This document shows, in pieces, positions 8,099 through 18,578 of a DNA stretch of 64,000 bases. A program made the position numbers and the translations under genes. The notes below the pieces were generated by a model. The model was not told the origin of the DNA, searched no databases, and saw only the letters and a program-made list of their open reading frames with translations. Location: NCBI GenBank assembly GCA_963839745.1, contig CAWIWC010000017.1, positions 182,878-246,877 on the forward strand, in the 5' to 3' direction. Each line of letters begins with the position of its first letter. Position 1 is the first letter of the stretch. This DNA comes from JAIBJN01 sp963839745. GTDB taxonomy: Bacteria; Actinomycetota; Thermoleophilia; Gaiellales; Gaiellaceae.

Positions 8099-9926
8099 TT
8101 ACTGGTTGACGGTGAGCTGGATCAGGGCACCCAGGCCGGCGCCGACGAAGAACCTGTCGTTGCCGCCGAGGCCGTTGATCGTGAGCCGGTCGTTGGCGGC
8201 CTCCGAGTGCGCGATCCGCACTCTCGGGTCAAGGCCCACCACGTCGACGATGGCCCCGTCGCGCCGGACGCGGAAGTCGTCGCGGGCGTTCGAGCCGTTG
8301 ATGACGACGTTGTCGGGCTGCCCGTCGCCGGCGCCGCTTCCGAGGACGCCTTCGAGGTCGATGTTGGCAAGGGTGACGTCGGTGCCGTCGAGGTCGTTGA
8401 CGACCGCGTTGTCCGCGCCGCCGAGCGCTTCGAGGTCGACCCGCTCGACGTTGTCGGTGTCCATGGTGATGTTGCCGAGGTCGCGGAAGAAGCGGAAGCG
8501 CTGGCCGTTGGCGGAGAAGTCGAAGTTCTCGCTGCCTCCGGAGCCGTTGAAGAGGAGCGTGTCCGTGCCGCCCTGCCCCTCGACGATGTCGCTGCCGTCG
8601 CCGGGATCCCAGACGAACGTGTCGTGGCCGGTGCCGAGGAAGCCGATGTCGGCGCCCCCGTTGCCGTCCACGCGGTCGTTCTGCGACCCACCGAAGAGCG
8701 CGTCGGCGCCGTCGCCGCCGTTCAGCGTGTCGTAGCCGTCGCCGCCGGACAGCGTCGAGCTCGAGCAGTGCCGCGAGGCCGCTCGCACCGGAGATCGTGT
8801 CCCGGCCGTCGAGGCCCTTGACGGCGAGGTCCGTCGCGCCGGCGACGTCCACGAAGGCCGGGATGTTCGACGCGGTCACCCGTGCGTTGCCGGGCACCGG
8901 CGACGGGGCGATGTCGATGACATCCCCTGCCGCGGAGCCGAACACCTTCACGAGGTCGCCGCCGCCGCGCCCGTCGATCGCGAGCAGGTCGCTCCCCTGC
9001 TCGGCCCGGCGGATGCGCACGTCGGCGGCGAGGCCGTCGACCGCGATCGCCCCGGAGGCGGAGGTGACGTTGATCAGTTCCGCGCCCGCGGTGCCCTTGG
9101 CGGTGATGGTGTCGGGCTGTCCGTCGCCGGCGCCGCCGCCGAGGACGCCTTCGAGGTCGATGTTCGCCAGCACGACGTCGGTGCCGGTGAGGTCGTTGAC
9201 GACCGCGTTGTCGGCGCCGCCGAGTGCTTCGAGGTCGACCCGTTCGACGTTGTCGGTGTCCATGGTGATGTTGCCGAGGTTGCGGAAGAAGCGGAGGCGG
9301 TTGCCGTTGGCGGAGAAGTCGAAGTTCTCGCTGCCTCCGGAGCCGTTGAAGAGGAGCGTGTCCGTGCCGCCCTGCCCCTCGACGACGTCGCTGCCGTCGC
9401 CGGGATCCCAGACGAACGTGTCGTGGCCGGTGCCGAGGAGGCCGATGTCGGCCCCGCCGTTGCCGTCGACGCGGTCGTTCTGCGCGCCGCCGAGGAACGT
9501 CTCGGCGCCCGCGCCGCCGAGCAGCGTGTCGTAGTCGTCCTGGCCGTTCATCGAGGTCGTCTCCGTGTCCGTGAAGACGCCGTTTGCCTCGTCCATCCTG
9601 ACGCGGTCGTTGCCGCCGCCCGCGTTGACGACGATCCTGTCGAACGCGGCGCGGTCGAAGCTGAGGTCGGCCGAGCCGTTGTCCCCCACGTCGACCTGCA
9701 GCGTTGTCGGGACTCCCGCCTGCAGCCGGAGCGCGAGCTGGTCGCTGGCTCCGTTGCCGGTGAGGGTCAGCGTTCCGTTGTTCACCTGCGCCGAGTAGCC
9801 GGCGTTCGCGCGCTCGGCGGCGAAGCCGAGGACCGCGAGCAGACCCGCGACCACGGCGACCAGCCGGGCCCACGCGAAGCCGCTCCTGCGCGGAGGGCTC
9901 TCCAGGTAGTTGACGACTCCAGACAT
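8099..9926 (-). CDS. Secreted calcium-binding-repeat-like protein with duplicated module; frameshifted
   Basis: The start at 9926 follows GGTGGAG. The N-terminus carries a signal peptide (ARLVAVVAGLLAVLGFAAERANAG). The mature part is Gly/Asp/Asn-rich, with repeats of the kind GGDGYDTLNGGDGADALFGG, as in hemolysin-type (RTX) beta-rolls. One ~125-residue module (NDRVDGNGGADIG to DLEGVLGxGAGDGQPD) occurs twice, at 9115-9490 and 8316-8691. Reading passes from one frame to another near 8755-8765. The two module copies are 799 bases apart, which is not a multiple of three, as expected for a one-base lesion between them. The function is probably extracellular or adhesive. Confidence 0.75.
8316..8691 (-). 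repeat. Intragenic tandem module, copy 2
   Basis: Nearly identical at DNA level to 9115-9490 (offset 799), inside the same secreted protein gene. The two copies differ by scattered, mostly silent changes. Confidence 0.85.
9115..9490 (-). repeat. Intragenic tandem module, copy 1
   Basis: Partner of 8316-8691. It encodes the same ~125-residue Gly/Asp-rich module with motifs GTGHDTFVWDPGDGSD and NITMDTDNVERVDLEALGGA. Confidence 0.85.
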
Positions 9927-10080
9927 CTCTCCACCCCTTTGCCATCGATTTGCGGGCCTTCGCCCGATTGGCTCGATGGTCGCGCGCAGGGTGGGGCCAT
10001 CGCTTCGGGGGAACCCCTGGTCCGCACGGAGGGCCCTCCTAATGAGGGCTAGCCCGGTGGGATGTCTGGTCGCACTAGGT

Positions 10081-10116
10081 CCGAGATGCCCGGGCGGTGA
10101 TGCCCGGGCATCTCGG
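10081..10116 (-). terminator. 15-bp perfect hairpin after the RTX-like gene
   Basis: CCGAGATGCCCGGGC (10081-10095), loop GGTGAT, and its exact complement (10102-10116). It sits 12 bases beyond the stop of the minus-strand gene at 10128. Confidence 0.75.
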
Positions 10117-10127
10117 CCTGGTCCCCC

Positions 10128-10652
10128 CTAGGGCCTGGCGGGACGCTTCCGCTCGCAGTCGGCCGCGACGGTATCCGTCCGGTCGACGTACGCGGTGTCC
10201 ATCCCGTCGCCGCATGTGATCGTGTCCTGCCCAAGGCCGCCGAAGATCTGGTCGTTGCCGTTGCTGCCGCTGAGCGTGTCGTTCCCGGCTGCGCCGAAGA
10301 CGTAGTCGGCGCCGTCGCCGCCGTTGACCGTGTCGTTCCCGGCGCCGCCCGAGACCCAGACGTCAGCGCCGTTCCCACCGGTCACCGTGTCGTCTCCGGG
10401 GCCGCCCCAGACGCGGTCGGCACCGCCGTTGCCGGCGACGTTGTCGTTGCCGGCGCCGCCCCAGACGTAGTCCCGGCCCGCGCTGCCGGTGACCATGTCG
10501 TCGCCGGCGTAGCCGTAGATGTAGTCACGGGCGCTGGTTCCCGTGAGGGTGTCGTTGCCGACGGTCCCCTTGATCAACGCAGCGGAAGCCAGCGGGACGA
10601 GCACGGCAGCCGCGATGACCGCAGAGAGGGAGAGGGTTCGCTTCACGTGCAC
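10128..10652 (-). CDS. Secreted RTX-type (hemolysin calcium-binding repeat) small protein
   Basis: 174 residues. A signal peptide (MHVKRTLSLSAVIAAAVLVPLASA) precedes about seven consecutive nonapeptide-like repeats of the form GGxGNDxVxG: GYAGDDMVTG, GGAGNDNVAG, GGPGDDTVTG and so on. This is the calcium-binding beta-roll signature. The C-terminus ends TCGDGMDTAYVDRTDTVAADCE with a Cys pair, a common cap on actinobacterial members. No T1SS genes are nearby, and the Sec-type signal argues against type I export. It lies between the other Gly/Asp-rich protein and the secreted protease in the same orientation. Confidence 0.85.
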   Translation of the reverse strand: MHVKRTLSLSAVIAAAVLVPLASAALIKGTVGNDTLTGTSARDYIYGYAGDDMVTGSAGRDYVWGGAGNDNVAGNGGADRVWGGPGDDTVTGGNGADVWVSGGAGNDTVNGGDGADYVFGAAGNDTLSGSNGNDQIFGGLGQDTITCGDGMDTAYVDRTDTVAADCERKRPARP

Positions 10653-10803
10653 ACCCTTTCGTTGCTGGTGACGGCGAGAGGAGTTCCGTCTACGAGCACA
10701 GACGCTTCTCCACGCCGAAACCGGCGGTCTTTACGAAACGCGAACAGAAAGGGGTAAACGGGGAGCGCCCGTTGCCGGGCGCTCCCCTCCGTGACTGCCT
10801 CGC

Positions 10804-13605
10804 CTAGCCGAACTCGAAGAAGGCGCGGTGCTGCTTGCCGTCGTCCCGCGTCAGCACGAGCTCGCGGCACGTCCCCGCCCACTCTGCGAGCGTCTTCCAG
10901 GTGTAGAGGAAGACCCCCTGCGGGTTCACCGTCAGCTTCGAGCCGCCCGGGGTGACGGTGTCGATCGGAAGCTCCCGCGGCGTCGTGAAGGCCGGGCTCT
11001 GGCTCGGCACCCGCAGTGTCGTACAGTCCACCTTGCGCGAGAACGGCGAGTGGCTCGCGAGCACGTCCAGCTGTCGGTACCCGTCCGCGGTGAACCTGAG
11101 CGGCACCGCATCGCCGGCATCGACCTCGTTCAGGGAGCCGTACGGCTGCACGACCGGGCTCTGGAAGCCGCGGAGGCATGGCGGGGCCGTGTCGTAGGCC
11201 TCGGTGCCGTCGTTGCGGCCGGTCGTGCCGCCGTCGCTCGCGCTGAAGCCGAGGCCGCGGCGGGAGAACGACGCCCAGAGCGTGCAGGCGTTGTCGCCGC
11301 CGGTCAGGACGTCCTCCGCGGCGATGATCGCGTTGCGCCCCGTCACGAACGTCGGGGCGCAGCCCTGGAACTTGAGACCGTCGTTGACGATCTGGTACGC
11401 GAGGTTGTTCCCGCCCGTGCTCCAGTCGTCGTACAGGTTCGGGTTGAACCCGTTCTTCTCGATCAGGTCCCAGACCATGTCCCAGAGCATGGCCGACCAG
11501 GCGTGCCCGATCCCGTGCGGCTGGGACAGCGACGCGCCGTTGAGCCAGGCGCCCTGCTTGATGCTGTCGTAGGTCGACGGCTGGATCTCCATGTTCCGCG
11601 AGTACGGCCGGTTCCGGAGCCCGGGGCTCGTCCTGGGCGGCTCGTAGAGCACGTACGGGTAGATCCCGCGCGGCCCGTCCGGGTCGTCCTTCGCGGTGTC
11701 GATCAGCGCCGTGATGGCGTGCCAGTCGCCCCAGCCCTCGCCCATCTGCTCCTGCCCGGTGAGGCAGTTGATGTTGAGGCCGCCGGTGAGGCGGTTGGAG
11801 ACGCCGTGGCTGTACTCGTGGATGATCGTCGCCGTGTCGAGGTCGCCCACGCGCAGGGGCGCCCGGCCCGTGTTGCGGTGGACCGACCCCGGAGCGGGCG
11901 AGCCGGCGATCGCGGCCTTGATCGTGTTCCCGTCCGTCAGGCCGACCCGGATCGTCGGGACGTTGATCACCGGGAACATCGGCCCGGAGGTGAGCGCCGG
12001 GTTGTCCGTCGTGTGGACGATCACCACGGCAACTGCGCCCGCGTTCTGCGCGTTCAGCGTCTGGGCGTGGTTGGTGCACGCGGTGGCCGTGTCGACCACC
12101 GCGATCGCCCCCGCCGGCAGGCTGAAGGCGTCGCAGCCGTCGTTCGGAGCGCCGGCGCCGTCGTTGACGAGCACGAGCGTCCCGGGCGTCCCCGCCGTCG
12201 TCGCGGGCGGGCTGTAGCGGGCGTACTGGGCCAGGTACGTGCCGGCCGCAGCACCCGAGCTCACCGTGACGGCGCTCGGGAGGCCGGAGCCGAACTCGAT
12301 CATCGTCTGCATCCTCGGCTGCCCGCCGTCGGCGGCGGGGGTCGAGAAGTTCGCGTTCGACTGACCGGAGCCGTCCATGCCCTCGCAGCGGACGTCGTCG
12401 CCGCCGGTGCCGCCCCGGCCGTAGTTGTTGACCTGGAAGTTCCCCGACGCCTCGTCGAAGCCGTACAGGTACATGACGTCGTGCACGATGTTGCACCAGC
12501 GGAACATGTTCGTGATGTTCGCGGGCACGTTGAACTGCGCGTGCTCGCCGAGGTTGATGGGGAAGTCGAAGTCGAGCCCGGCGCCGCCGTCGGGCGAGCC
12601 GGACGGGTCCTGCGCGCCGTCGTTGTCACGGTCGGTGTACGCGTGGACGTTGTTGCCCCGTGTGATCGTGAACTCCGCGCCCGGGACCCCGTTGGTGTCG
12701 TGCCAGCCGAAGGGCGAGGCGAAGCCGTCGGCCGGGTTCGTGAAGAGCACCCGGTCGCTGTCGTCCGGGCTCTCCTGCGGGTAGACCCGGTAGCTCGACC
12801 CGTCGTTGACCGGATTGGCCGGCTCGAAGACGGTCGGCCCGGCCGCCAGCGCCTGGACGGCGGCCGACGTCTGGCCGCCCTCGCGCTGGAGCCGGCTCGC
12901 CAGGCCCTCGCGCGTGTCGTGATCCGTCCAGTCGTCAACCGCGAGCAGGCGCCCGTTGTCGGCGTCGACCGTGGCGTTCCACACGCTCGAGGCAGAGGAG
13001 TCGTCGATCACGAGCCGCCAGGCGAGGCGGAGCCCGTTCGTCGTCGGCTGCCAGCCGAGGCGGGCGGGGATCGGCTCGTCGGAGATCCCTCCGCCCGACA
13101 GGACCGTCTCCTGGGCCGCGCCGTCCTCACGGCTCAGCACCCGCAGGTTGGCGGGATCGTCGAGGTTCAGGCTCTCCGCGGCCGCCTCCACGGCCTCGGC
13201 GGCGGCGAGCTCGCCTTCGCCCGACGCGTCCGCGAGCCCGGAGACGAAGCGGCCGCCGACGAAGACGACGCGCCCGTCGGCCGCGACGTTGACGGTCGCG
13301 TGGCCGCCGAAGACCTCGAGGTCTCGGAACCGCTGGTTGAGGTTGACGTGCGTGACTCCGTTGTGGCGGCTCGTGTACCGGCTCGTCACGAAGAGATCGG
13401 CGACGTCGGCGCTCGTGACCCCGAGCTCCGTCGTGCTCGTCCTCACGTGGCTCAGCGCGATGTCGAGCGCATCGCCGGCGGTTGCCGCCGACGACGACTG
13501 GCTTCCGGCGTCGGACGCGGACATGGAGCCCGGCACGAGCACGAGCGCCACGACCGCGGCGACGAGGACCAGAAGCAGTCCTGGTGGCCTGCTGGACATA
13601 GTCAT
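10804..13605 (-). CDS. Secreted M36 (fungalysin-like) zinc metalloprotease
   Basis: 933 residues; the start at 13605 has AAAGGGGG upstream. A signal peptide (PPGLLLVLVAAVVALVLVPGSMSA) is followed by an FTP/PepSY-like propeptide (about 50-190) and the catalytic region. The zinc motif HEYSH, within ATIIHEYSHGVSNRLTGG, is at about 596-600, and MGEGWGDW about 25 residues later supplies the glutamate ligand. A PA-like insert (GAIAVVDTATACTNHAQTL, about 490-560) interrupts the catalytic domain, as in many bacterial M36 enzymes. It is expected to be secreted and self-processed and to degrade extracellular protein. Confidence 0.92.
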   Translation of the reverse strand: MTMSSRPPGLLLVLVAAVVALVLVPGSMSASDAGSQSSSAATAGDALDIALSHVRTSTTELGVTSADVADLFVTSRYTSRHNGVTHVNLNQRFRDLEVFGGHATVNVAADGRVVFVGGRFVSGLADASGEGELAAAEAVEAAAESLNLDDPANLRVLSREDGAAQETVLSGGGISDEPIPARLGWQPTTNGLRLAWRLVIDDSSASSVWNATVDADNGRLLAVDDWTDHDTREGLASRLQREGGQTSAAVQALAAGPTVFEPANPVNDGSSYRVYPQESPDDSDRVLFTNPADGFASPFGWHDTNGVPGAEFTITRGNNVHAYTDRDNDGAQDPSGSPDGGAGLDFDFPINLGEHAQFNVPANITNMFRWCNIVHDVMYLYGFDEASGNFQVNNYGRGGTGGDDVRCEGMDGSGQSNANFSTPAADGGQPRMQTMIEFGSGLPSAVTVSSGAAAGTYLAQYARYSPPATTAGTPGTLVLVNDGAGAPNDGCDAFSLPAGAIAVVDTATACTNHAQTLNAQNAGAVAVVIVHTTDNPALTSGPMFPVINVPTIRVGLTDGNTIKAAIAGSPAPGSVHRNTGRAPLRVGDLDTATIIHEYSHGVSNRLTGGLNINCLTGQEQMGEGWGDWHAITALIDTAKDDPDGPRGIYPYVLYEPPRTSPGLRNRPYSRNMEIQPSTYDSIKQGAWLNGASLSQPHGIGHAWSAMLWDMVWDLIEKNGFNPNLYDDWSTGGNNLAYQIVNDGLKFQGCAPTFVTGRNAIIAAEDVLTGGDNACTLWASFSRRGLGFSASDGGTTGRNDGTEAYDTAPPCLRGFQSPVVQPYGSLNEVDAGDAVPLRFTADGYRQLDVLASHSPFSRKVDCTTLRVPSQSPAFTTPRELPIDTVTPGGSKLTVNPQGVFLYTWKTLAEWAGTCRELVLTRDDGKQHRAFFEFG

Positions 13606-13697
13606 CCCCCTTTACCCCGACCCACCTCGGGGCGCGTCGAAACTGACAGAGCGGCGCGAGTGTCTCAACGACCCCCGCGAACTGTCAACGTCCGGCG

Positions 13698-15035
13698 TCA
13701 GCCCGGCGGGATGTTCTGGTTGCGGCGCAGGACGTTGCCCGGGTCGTACCGGCGCTTGAGTGTCTGGAGGCGGTCGAAGGCCTCCTCGCCGAACGCCGCC
13801 CGGACGCGCTCGATCGGCTCGTCCGCCTGCATGTAGTTGGCGTAGCCGCCGCTGACCGCCCACGGCTGGATCGCGGCCGCGGTCTCACGTGACCACGCGA
13901 TGTGCTCGGCGTCGAGCGCGGAATCCTGCCAGGTCGCCATCGCGCTGACGTTGAACGCCGCGCTGCGGTAGGAGAGGGCGCTGGTGCCGGGGTCGACGTC
14001 CTTGGGCGCGCCGTGCAGGGACTCGATCAGGATGTCCCCCGGCGGCCGCCCGAGCGCCGCGACGCGGTCGAGCAGCACGTCGATGAGCTCGTCCGAGAGC
14101 TCGTTGACGAAGTGCCCCTTCCAGTAGTGCCGCTGCTCGCCGTAGGGCGAGTCGACGAGGCTCTGCTGCTCGGCGAAGGATCGCGGGCCCACGCCGTCGT
14201 CGAGGAGCCCGGGCGCCGAGCGTAGCTCCCGGAGCTCCGCGGGATCGGGGTCCGAGCCCGTGTAGCAGGGGATGACGACGAGCGCCGGCGCCAGCGAGTC
14301 GTCGAGCGCGAGCACGGCCTGGCAGCTCAGGTCGCGCGGCGAGCGAGCCACGATGTCGCGAAAGGCACGGAACGCCTCGCGGACGCCTTCCCCGGCGTAG
14401 GAGAGGAGTCCGCCGACGACGCCGTCCAGCGGGTGCAGGCGGAACTCCAGGCGGGTCGCGACGCCGAAGTTCCCACCGCCGCCGCGCAGCGCCCAGAGGA
14501 GCTCGGCGTTCTCGTCGGGGCGCGCGTGGACGACGTCGCCCCCCGGGGTCACGAGCTCGGCGCCGACGAGGTTGTCGCACGTGAGGCCGTGCTGCGCCGT
14601 CAGGTGCCCGATGCCGCCGCCGAGCGTGAGGCCGCAGACGCCCGTCGAGCCGACGATGCCGCCGGGCGTGACGAGTCCGAACGCCTGCGTCGCCGTGTCG
14701 AAGTCGAGCCAGGTCGACCCTCCGTCGGCGCGGGCGATCCGCGCGTCGGCGTCGACCTCGACCGTCCGCATCTGCGAGAGGTCGATCACGAGCCCGCCGT
14801 CGACGACGCAGTGCCCCGCCGGGTTGTGGCCGCCGCCGCGCACCGCCACGTCGAGCTCGTTGGCCTGCGCGAAGGCGAACGCTGCAGCGACGTCGTCGGC
14901 GCCGAGGCAGCGGGCGATGACGGCCGGACGGCGGTCGACGAGGGCGTTGAAGCCCCGCCGTGCGACGTCGAACCGTGCGTCGCCCGGGAGGATGACCTCA
15001 CCGGAAAGGGCGCGTGTCAGCTCGGCGACGTCCAT
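13698..15035 (-). CDS. FAD-linked oxidase, berberine-bridge-enzyme type
   Basis: 445 residues. The PCMH-type FAD domain holds RGGGHNPAGH (His at about residue 70) and GVCGLTLGGG (Cys at about 134). These are the two positions that attach FAD through 8-alpha-N1-histidyl and 6-S-cysteinyl bonds in bicovalent BBE-like oxidases. The C-terminus has the BBE motif YANYMQADEP...RYDPGNVLRRNQNI. Substrates in the family include sugars, alkaloids and polyketides; none can be assigned here. No signal peptide is seen, so it is probably cytoplasmic. It is followed in the same direction by the MMPL exporter gene after 52 bases (in sequence order), on the same strand. Confidence 0.9.
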   Translation of the reverse strand: MDVAELTRALSGEVILPGDARFDVARRGFNALVDRRPAVIARCLGADDVAAAFAFAQANELDVAVRGGGHNPAGHCVVDGGLVIDLSQMRTVEVDADARIARADGGSTWLDFDTATQAFGLVTPGGIVGSTGVCGLTLGGGIGHLTAQHGLTCDNLVGAELVTPGGDVVHARPDENAELLWALRGGGGNFGVATRLEFRLHPLDGVVGGLLSYAGEGVREAFRAFRDIVARSPRDLSCQAVLALDDSLAPALVVIPCYTGSDPDPAELRELRSAPGLLDDGVGPRSFAEQQSLVDSPYGEQRHYWKGHFVNELSDELIDVLLDRVAALGRPPGDILIESLHGAPKDVDPGTSALSYRSAAFNVSAMATWQDSALDAEHIAWSRETAAAIQPWAVSGGYANYMQADEPIERVRAAFGEEAFDRLQTLKRRYDPGNVLRRNQNIPPG

Positions 15036-15087
15036 GGCGGCTTCCGGGAGGGAGGGCGGCGGCCGGAGCCGCCGCCCTCGACGGTTC

Positions 15088-17682
15088 CTAGTGCCCTCCG
15101 CCCGCCGCCCTGGCCGGCTCGGGCTCGATCGGGGGCGGGGCCTGGCCCTCGTGCGGCGACTCGATCGTGATGTTCGGAAGCAGGCGGTCGAGCCAGCGCG
15201 GGATGTACCACGTCTTCTCCCCGAGCCAGGTGAAGAACGCCGGCACGAGCGTCATCTTCACGACCAGCGCGTCCGCGAGGATCGCGACCGCCAGCACGAG
15301 CCCGAACTCCTTCGAGATGCGGTCGGACGTGAGGATGAACGCGGCGAAGACGGTGCCCATGATGATCGCCGCGGCAACGATGACCCGCCCGATCGCCGCG
15401 ATGCCGTGCTCGACGGCGGCTCGCGTGTTCAGGCCGTGGACGTGCTCCTCCCGGATCCGGCTCATGAGGAAGACCATGTAGTCCATGAAGAGGCCGAACA
15501 GGATCGCGAAAGCGATCGGCGGCACGAACGTCTCGATCGGGCCGGTGCGGTCGAGCCCCATGAGATCGAGCAGGTAGCCCTCCTGGAAGACGAGCGTGAG
15601 CACGCCGAAGCCGATGAACGCCGACAGGATCGTCGTCACCGCCGCGGTCAGCGAGACAACGATCGAGCGGAACGCCATCGCGAGCACGAGGAACGTCACG
15701 CCGATGATGTAGAGCAGGAACAGCGGCAGCCGCTCCATGATCTGGTCGCCGATGTCGATGAACGCCGCGTTCAGCCCCGAGACGTACACGGCAGCGTCGC
15801 TGCCCTCGGTCGCCGCGGGCACCACGTCGCCGCGCAGCCGATCGACGAGCTCCTCGGTCTGCTCGTCCTGGGGTGCCGAGTCGGGCGTCACGAAGACGAT
15901 GGCGACCGTCTCCTCGTCGTTGAACTGCGGCTCGCCGGCCGACGCGACGCCCTCGAGGTTGCGCACGCCGTCGTAGACGCGCTGCGGCGCCTGCTCGTCA
16001 CCGTTCACGTCGACCACGATCGGGATCGGTCCGTTGAAGCCGGGGCCGAAGCCCTCCGCGAGCAGGTCGTACGCCCGCCGCGCGGTCTGGTCGGTCGGCT
16101 GCGTGCCCTGGTCGGAGGCGCCGAGCCGGACGAGCGCCGAGCCCGTCGCGAGCAGGAGCCCGACGACGAGGAGGACGACGAACACCGGCTTGTGGTTCCG
16201 TGTCACGAACCGTCCCCAGCGCGCGATGAGCGTCCGCTCGCGCGCGGCCTCCGAGTCGTCGATCGGCTGGAGCGCCGCGGGCACGTCCAAGCGATCGAGG
16301 GCCCGCGTGGATCTTCACGAACCAGACGATCGCGGGAACGATCAGGCACTCCGAACGGGAAGAGCCAAAGCCCCGTCCGCCCGCTGACGGGCGCCTCCCG
16401 ACCGGCCTTCTCGTACATCCGCCGAACCTCCGACGGGATGACGAACGCGCTGACCGGGAGGAGGAGGATCCAGAGCAGCAGGCCGAGCACGCCTCCGAGC
16501 CCTTGACCGGTCTGGCGCCTGGCCTCGCGGTGGGTCCTGTAGACCCAGTACCAGCCGTAGAAGCCGAGCGTGATCACGAAGAGCACGACGTGGAACCCGG
16601 CACTCATGCGGTCGACCCGGTGTCCGAGCTTCGCCAGCGCGGCGATGAGCAGCGAGTTCGCCATCAGCACCGTCGTCAGGACGCCGAGCGCGGAGCCGAT
16701 GCCGAGCTTCGTCACGAAGTCGAGCCCGAAGAACGCGAGCCCGGTCACCGAGATGGCGACCGTGAGCCCGGCGAAGAGCGTCGCGCGCCCCGCGGAGGCG
16801 CCGGCCTCTGCGGCCGCATCCGCGGGCGAGAGCCCCTCGTGCAGGAGCTGCCGGAACCGCGTGACGATGAAGAGCGAGTAGTCGATCCCGACGCCGAGCC
16901 CGATCATCGAAACGAGGAGCGGCGTGATCGTGTTGACGTCGGTGAAGCCCGCGACGATGAAGAGCAGGATGAAGGCCGTCGCGACGGCCACTATCGCGAG
17001 CGCGATCGGAATCGCGGCCGATACGAGCGCTCGGAAGACGAGCAGCAGCACGACGAAGCGCCATGAGCAGGCCAAGGACCTCCTGGATCCCCTGTTCGAT
17101 CGGCGGGAACTCGGCGTCGCCGTTGAACTCGACGATGACCCCTACCGGCTCGACCTGCTCGCGCACGGCGTCCTGGACGGCGACGACCGTCTCACGATCC
17201 TCCGTCTCGATCGTCTCGCTGAACTGCGCCTCGGCGTACGCGATGCGCCCGTCATCGGAGAACGTCTCCTCGCTGAACGGATCGCCGACGCTCTCGATCC
17301 CGGCCTCGTCCTCGGTGGGCGCGAACTCGTCCGACTGGAGCTCGGCGATCGCTCCCTCGATCGCCTCGCGCCGCTCGGGCGTGTCGAGCGTCTCGCCCTC
17401 GGGCGCGGCGAAGACGAGGTTGAGCACGGCGCCCTGCTCGGCCGCGAACTCCGACTCGATCAGGTCGGTGGCTCTCTGCGTGTCCGAGCCCGGGATCGAG
17501 AACTCGTCCTTGAGACCTCCCCCGATCCCGATGACGAGAACGATCAGGAGGACGACGATCCCGCCCCAGGCCAGGAACACTCTCCACGGGTGCGTGGCGC
17601 ACGCCCGCATCCAGCGTGCCAGTGCCCCTGTGGACAGGCGCTCGTGCGCTAGCCGCCGCTCCCCATTTCGTCCGTCCGTCAT
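15088..17682 (-). CDS. MMPL/RND-family exporter with embedded DUF4234-like segment; three frameshifts
   Basis: The start at 17682 has AAGGAGG about 10 bases upstream. The first half has a TM helix (HPWRVFLAWGGIVVLLIVLVI), a large extracellular domain, then the MMPL core (LLVSMIGLGVGIDYSLFIVTRFR). The second half repeats the plan (AFAILFGLFMDYMVFLMSRIREEHVHG). Between them lies a DUF4234-like stretch (LFVITLGFYGWYWVYRTH ... LIVPAIVWFVKI). Reading changes frame near 17060, 16350 and 16310, with conserved sequence continuing across each site, so consensus errors are likelier than true decay. Substrates of MMPL exporters are lipids or hydrophobic compounds. Confidence 0.75.
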
Positions 17683-17850
17683 CGTCTGCTCGCCTCCTTG
17701 TTGCGGGGGGTTTCTCGTTCAGACCGGCTGACGACGCCGTACTCATCGGTAGCGGTTCGCTGGGCTTCAGCCCCGGCCGGGCAGTTGCGACGCAGCGTAC
17801 AGGTCCGCCAGGGCGGCGGCCCGACGTTTCAGGTCAAGATGTGGTGAACG

Positions 17851-18483
17851 TCAATGCGCCGCTGCGAAGCGCCGCAGGCCGAGCCAGGGCGGGGCGATCT
17901 TGAAGTCGAAGTACTTCGTCCGCTCGACGACGATGTCGCCCGATCCCATGAGCGGCCCGGCGATGGAGCCCTTGTGGAGCCGCACCTCGTGGTAGTGGCG
18001 GGGGGACACCTCCGTCGCGCGGCGGTGCACCGGGTCCCCGTACCACTCAGGGGGCACGTCGGGCGTGGAGAAGAGGATGAGGTTCCCGTAGGCGCCCTTG
18101 ACGAGCTCGACGTCGTAGTAGCTGAGGAGCCCGAGCTCGCCGTAGTGCGGCATGCGCTCGATGAGCGCATCCTCGAGGTCGAAGAGAATCGTGTGGTCGA
18201 CCTCGTCGCGCGGTCGCGCGAAGAAGCCCACCGCCGTGACGTCTTCGGCGTCGAGCAACGACCGTGTGTCGGGCACGACGATCAGATGCCGGTGGCCCTC
18301 CTCGTCGTGCTCGCGGACGATGTGCTCGCCGTCGGCGTCCCCGTCGCGCCACGCGCGCGCACGCTCGCGCTCGTGCTCGAGCATCTGGTCCATGACGCCG
18401 ACCTCGCGCTCGGTGTTCTCGGGATCCGTGAACGGCTTGCCCGCGAGCAGCTCGTCGGCTTCGACGATCGCGTCGTAGTTCAC
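17851..18483 (-). CDS. Conserved-looking hypothetical protein
   Basis: 210 residues from a GTG. It is soluble and acidic, rich in His and charged residues, with features such as EHDEEGHRHLIVVPDTRSLLDAEDV and KGAYGNLILFSTPDVPPEWYGD. No signal peptide, membrane helix or motif I can assign. It looks genuinely coding: the frame is open and the amino-acid composition is normal, while the opposite-strand frame is Arg/Val-rich nonsense. It is divergent from the flippase-like gene at 18579. Confidence 0.7.
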   Translation of the reverse strand: MNYDAIVEADELLAGKPFTDPENTEREVGVMDQMLEHERERARAWRDGDADGEHIVREHDEEGHRHLIVVPDTRSLLDAEDVTAVGFFARPRDEVDHTILFDLEDALIERMPHYGELGLLSYYDVELVKGAYGNLILFSTPDVPPEWYGDPVHRRATEVSPRHYHEVRLHKGSIAGPLMGSGDIVVERTKYFDFKIAPPWLGLRRFAAAH

Positions 18484-18544
18484 CCTGCGAGTGTACGCCC
18501 GCTGAAGCTCGTCGTCCGTCCCGTACCTGCGGACGGGCGAATCC

Positions 18545-18571
18545 TTGTCTGGCGCCCCTTCGCCCTAGACT
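18545..18571 (+). promoter_or_regulatory. Candidate leaderless promoter
   Basis: -35 TTGTCT (18545-18550), 15-bp spacer, -10 TAGACT (18566-18571). The GTG start begins seven bases later, at 18579, so the transcript probably starts at or next to the start codon. Confidence 0.5.
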
Positions 18572-18578
18572 CGGACAC

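Noticed and set aside
10828..13836. 1002-codon plus-strand ORF
   Set aside because: Antisense shadow of the M36 protease: Arg/Val/Ala-rich, no domain, while the opposite strand has complete catalytic motifs.
14572..16506. 644-codon plus-strand ORF
   Set aside because: Runs antisense over the BBE oxidase and MMPL genes, both of which have clear motifs.
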